From Denitromonas halophila (GTDB lineage Bacteria > Pseudomonadota > Gammaproteobacteria > Burkholderiales > Rhodocyclaceae), in the NCBI RefSeq assembly GCF_007625155.1, contig NZ_VMNK01000003.1, forward strand, positions 665,266 to 729,265: a DNA stretch of 64,000 nucleotides, written 5' to 3'. Below the pieces are notes generated by a model. That model saw only the letters and a list, made by a program, of their open reading frames with translations, ran no database searches and was not told where the DNA came from. Shown here in pieces: positions 62,692 to 64,000 of the stretch. Position 1 is the first letter of the stretch; each line of letters opens with the position of its first letter. A program made the translations under genes and the position numbers.

Positions 62692-63638
62692 TGCGGCTCC
62701 GATGCTGAGGCGACGGCGGAAGCATCCGCCATGGCTTCGATTTGATCCCAGATGTCATTGTCCCAATTCGCCAGCGCATCGGTAAATCGCAATGTGCCGC
62801 GACGGGTTGCGTCGAAGGTCGGTACCAGGGCCGGGAGCGTGTGGAAGTGTTCGGATGCGCTCCAGGCGAGGGTGATGAACTGGCGTTGATCGGGGGCGTC
62901 GGTGATGCCGTGGCTGCGGGCAATGCCGAGCAGCGCGTCAAGCCGGCGCCACAGCGCGGCGGGTTCGGCGTTGGGGATGATTTCGGGGGTGTGCTCGTTC
63001 AGCATGTCGAACAGCGTATCGGCTTCGGCGGTTTGCATGAGGGCGGCAAATTGCGCGTCGTTGAAGCGGATGCTGGTTTCGTCGCCGAGGGGGGCTGCGG
63101 CGTTGGCTGGCGCGATATTCGTCGTCTGTAGGGTGCCGTCACGAGCGACCCAGGCCCATCGACGCGCCGTGTCGGCGAGCCGTGTCGTTTGTGCCGGATC
63201 AAGAATGCCAAGCACATTGGGCAGGATGCGGGTGTCGGCGTAGCGGCAGTAGAGCCGGGTGTCGTCGGCACATTGCGCGTCGGCCAGCCACTGCAGCGTG
63301 TGACACTCGGGCGCTCCGTCGCGTGTTGCGACTTCAAGCACCGACAACGCTGGGTGGCCATCGGTGAGCGAGAGCAGGCGTTCAAGTGCCGATGCCTCGA
63401 CTGCTCCCAGAGCGAATAGCCGAGGTCCGAGTTCGCCGTATGCTGCGTAGCGACCGCCCGCGAGGAGCGGCGTCGACGGCCCAATTGCACGGCCGAGATG
63501 GCGATGCGCGCTTGCGTCGAGCATGCTCATATCGACCAGGGCATAAGGGGCGTGCGATGCGTCGGCGCAGTGTGCCAGCCACTGCACCAATTGCGTGGCA
63601 AGGCCGGCGTGATGAGCGTTTTGCAGGAAGCGGGGCAT
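62688..63638 (-). CDS. DUF4123 domain type VI effector chaperone/adaptor
   Basis: This 316-residue protein has the DUF4123 pattern: YALVDMSMLDASAHRHLGRA near the start and a Leu-rich segment with LRFTDALANWDNDIWDQI at the end. DUF4123 proteins (Tap/TEC) bind an effector and load it onto its cognate VgrG tip. The frame is open to a GTG at 63806 inside vgrG; the ATG at 63638, 14 bases after the vgrG stop, is preferred. It lies exactly between VgrG and the lipoprotein-effector pair. Confidence 0.85.
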   Translation of the reverse strand: MPRFLQNAHHAGLATQLVQWLAHCADASHAPYALVDMSMLDASAHRHLGRAIGPSTPLLAGGRYAAYGELGPRLFALGAVEASALERLLSLTDGHPALSVLEVATRDGAPECHTLQWLADAQCADDTRLYCRYADTRILPNVLGILDPAQTTRLADTARRWAWVARDGTLQTTNIAPANAAAPLGDETSIRFNDAQFAALMQTAEADTLFDMLNEHTPEIIPNAEPAALWRRLDALLGIARSHGITDAPDQRQFITLAWSASEHFHTLPALVPTFDATRRGTLRFTDALANWDNDIWDQIEAMADASAVASASEPQ

Positions 63639-63652
63639 TGTGTCGTCCGTCC

Positions 63653-64000
63653 TTACTGCATGGTGGCGAAGGGGGATCCCGCTTTCATCGCTGCCAGCAG
63701 ACACTCCTTGCAGACGGTTTGCGGGAATGTCGGTAGTCCATAGTCGCCACGCGTCGGTCCGGCAAAGCTCTTCTTGCTCGCATGCACCGTAATCGTGCCC
63801 GGGCACTCGACCGTGATCCCGCCATCGATGGTGATGCTCGCCCCGCCCTCGGTGGCCAGCACGATGCGTTTGCCGGCGGCGAAGTCGATGTGTTCGGTGA
63901 TCGAGACCATCTCCAGATCGTCGCGCGCTTGAAACTTCATCTCGTCGCTTTGCGCCTGCATCTCGATGTCGTCGCGGGCTGCAATCAGGCTGATGCCGGT
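63653..64000 (-). CDS. vgrG: Type VI secretion tip protein VgrG, C-terminal part (gene enters from outside the window)
   Basis: Only the last 115 residues are visible. The pattern is the repeating beta-helix of the DUF2345 extension of VgrG (ISLIAARDDIEMQAQSDEM, then GKRIVLATEGGASITIDGG), and the protein ends with the usual VCKECLLAAMKAGSPFA tail, without an effector domain. VgrG forms the trimeric spike tip of the type VI machine. Core secretion genes are not in the window. Confidence 0.88.
   Translation of the reverse strand, partial: TGISLIAARDDIEMQAQSDEMKFQARDDLEMVSITEHIDFAAGKRIVLATEGGASITIDGGITVECPGTITVHASKKSFAGPTRGDYGLPTFPQTVCKECLLAAMKAGSPFATMQ

Overview
The window is a high-GC chromosomal segment of a betaproteobacterium, most likely order Rhodocyclales (Azoarcus/Thauera/Denitromonas relatives). 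This rests on gene content and order: mnmG-rsmG-parA-parB followed by the full atpIBEFHAGDC operon (a near-origin arrangement), the mreBCD-mrdA-rodA-rlpA block running into a carboxypeptidase / D-amino acid transaminase / ybeD / lipB / lipA block, a LivKHMGF transporter, and a NorE-type oxidase subunit. The genus is inferred by family resemblance, not by any search.

Layout. 1-0.3 kb: 5' part of a NorE-like gene on the minus strand. 0.7-5 kb: tRNA and rRNA modification genes and chromosome partition genes. 5-12.1 kb: F1Fo ATP synthase, with a recognisable promoter before atpI and a strong bidirectional terminator after atpC. 12.1-14.8 kb (minus): quinone biosynthesis genes ubiE and ubiJ with a Tim44-like gene between them. 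14.9-17 kb: phoB-phoR behind a Pho box. 17-25 kb (minus): a large protein of unknown function, HIT and glutamine amidotransferase proteins, two small exported proteins, and gatCAB with a lipoprotein gene inserted before gatB. 25-37 kb (plus): the rod-shape and cell-wall elongation genes, then lipoate synthesis. 37-42 kb: Yip1-family protein, Rep-type helicase, an AT-richer acyltransferase and a lipoprotein. 42-47 kb (minus): livKHMGF. 47-55 kb: housekeeping and accessory singletons (yebC, a degenerate metalloprotease-like exported protein, a HerA-like ATPase, a haem protein, a cupin, a small Rossmann protein, regulators, an EamA transporter). 55-59.4 kb: a LysR-controlled SDR / thiolase / acyl-CoA ligase cluster. 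59.4-64 kb (minus): a type VI secretion effector module comprising the 3' end of vgrG, a DUF4123 chaperone, a DUF3304 lipoprotein, a DUF2235 (Tle1-type) phospholipase and an unrecognised membrane protein.

How the genes work together. The first half is mostly core metabolism and envelope growth. The elongasome block (MreBCD, PBP2, RodA) is followed by enzymes that trim peptidoglycan and may recycle the released D-alanine. The accessory half contains the items of most interest: the T6SS module, with ATGA-type overlaps linking its chaperone, lipoprotein and effector genes and a membrane protein of unknown role at its end; a plus-strand terminator at 52.45 kb that no annotated gene explains; and a terminator-like hairpin in the leader of rep. 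No tRNA, rRNA, CRISPR array, insertion sequence or phage gene was seen, and no entirely new system could be demonstrated from sequence alone.
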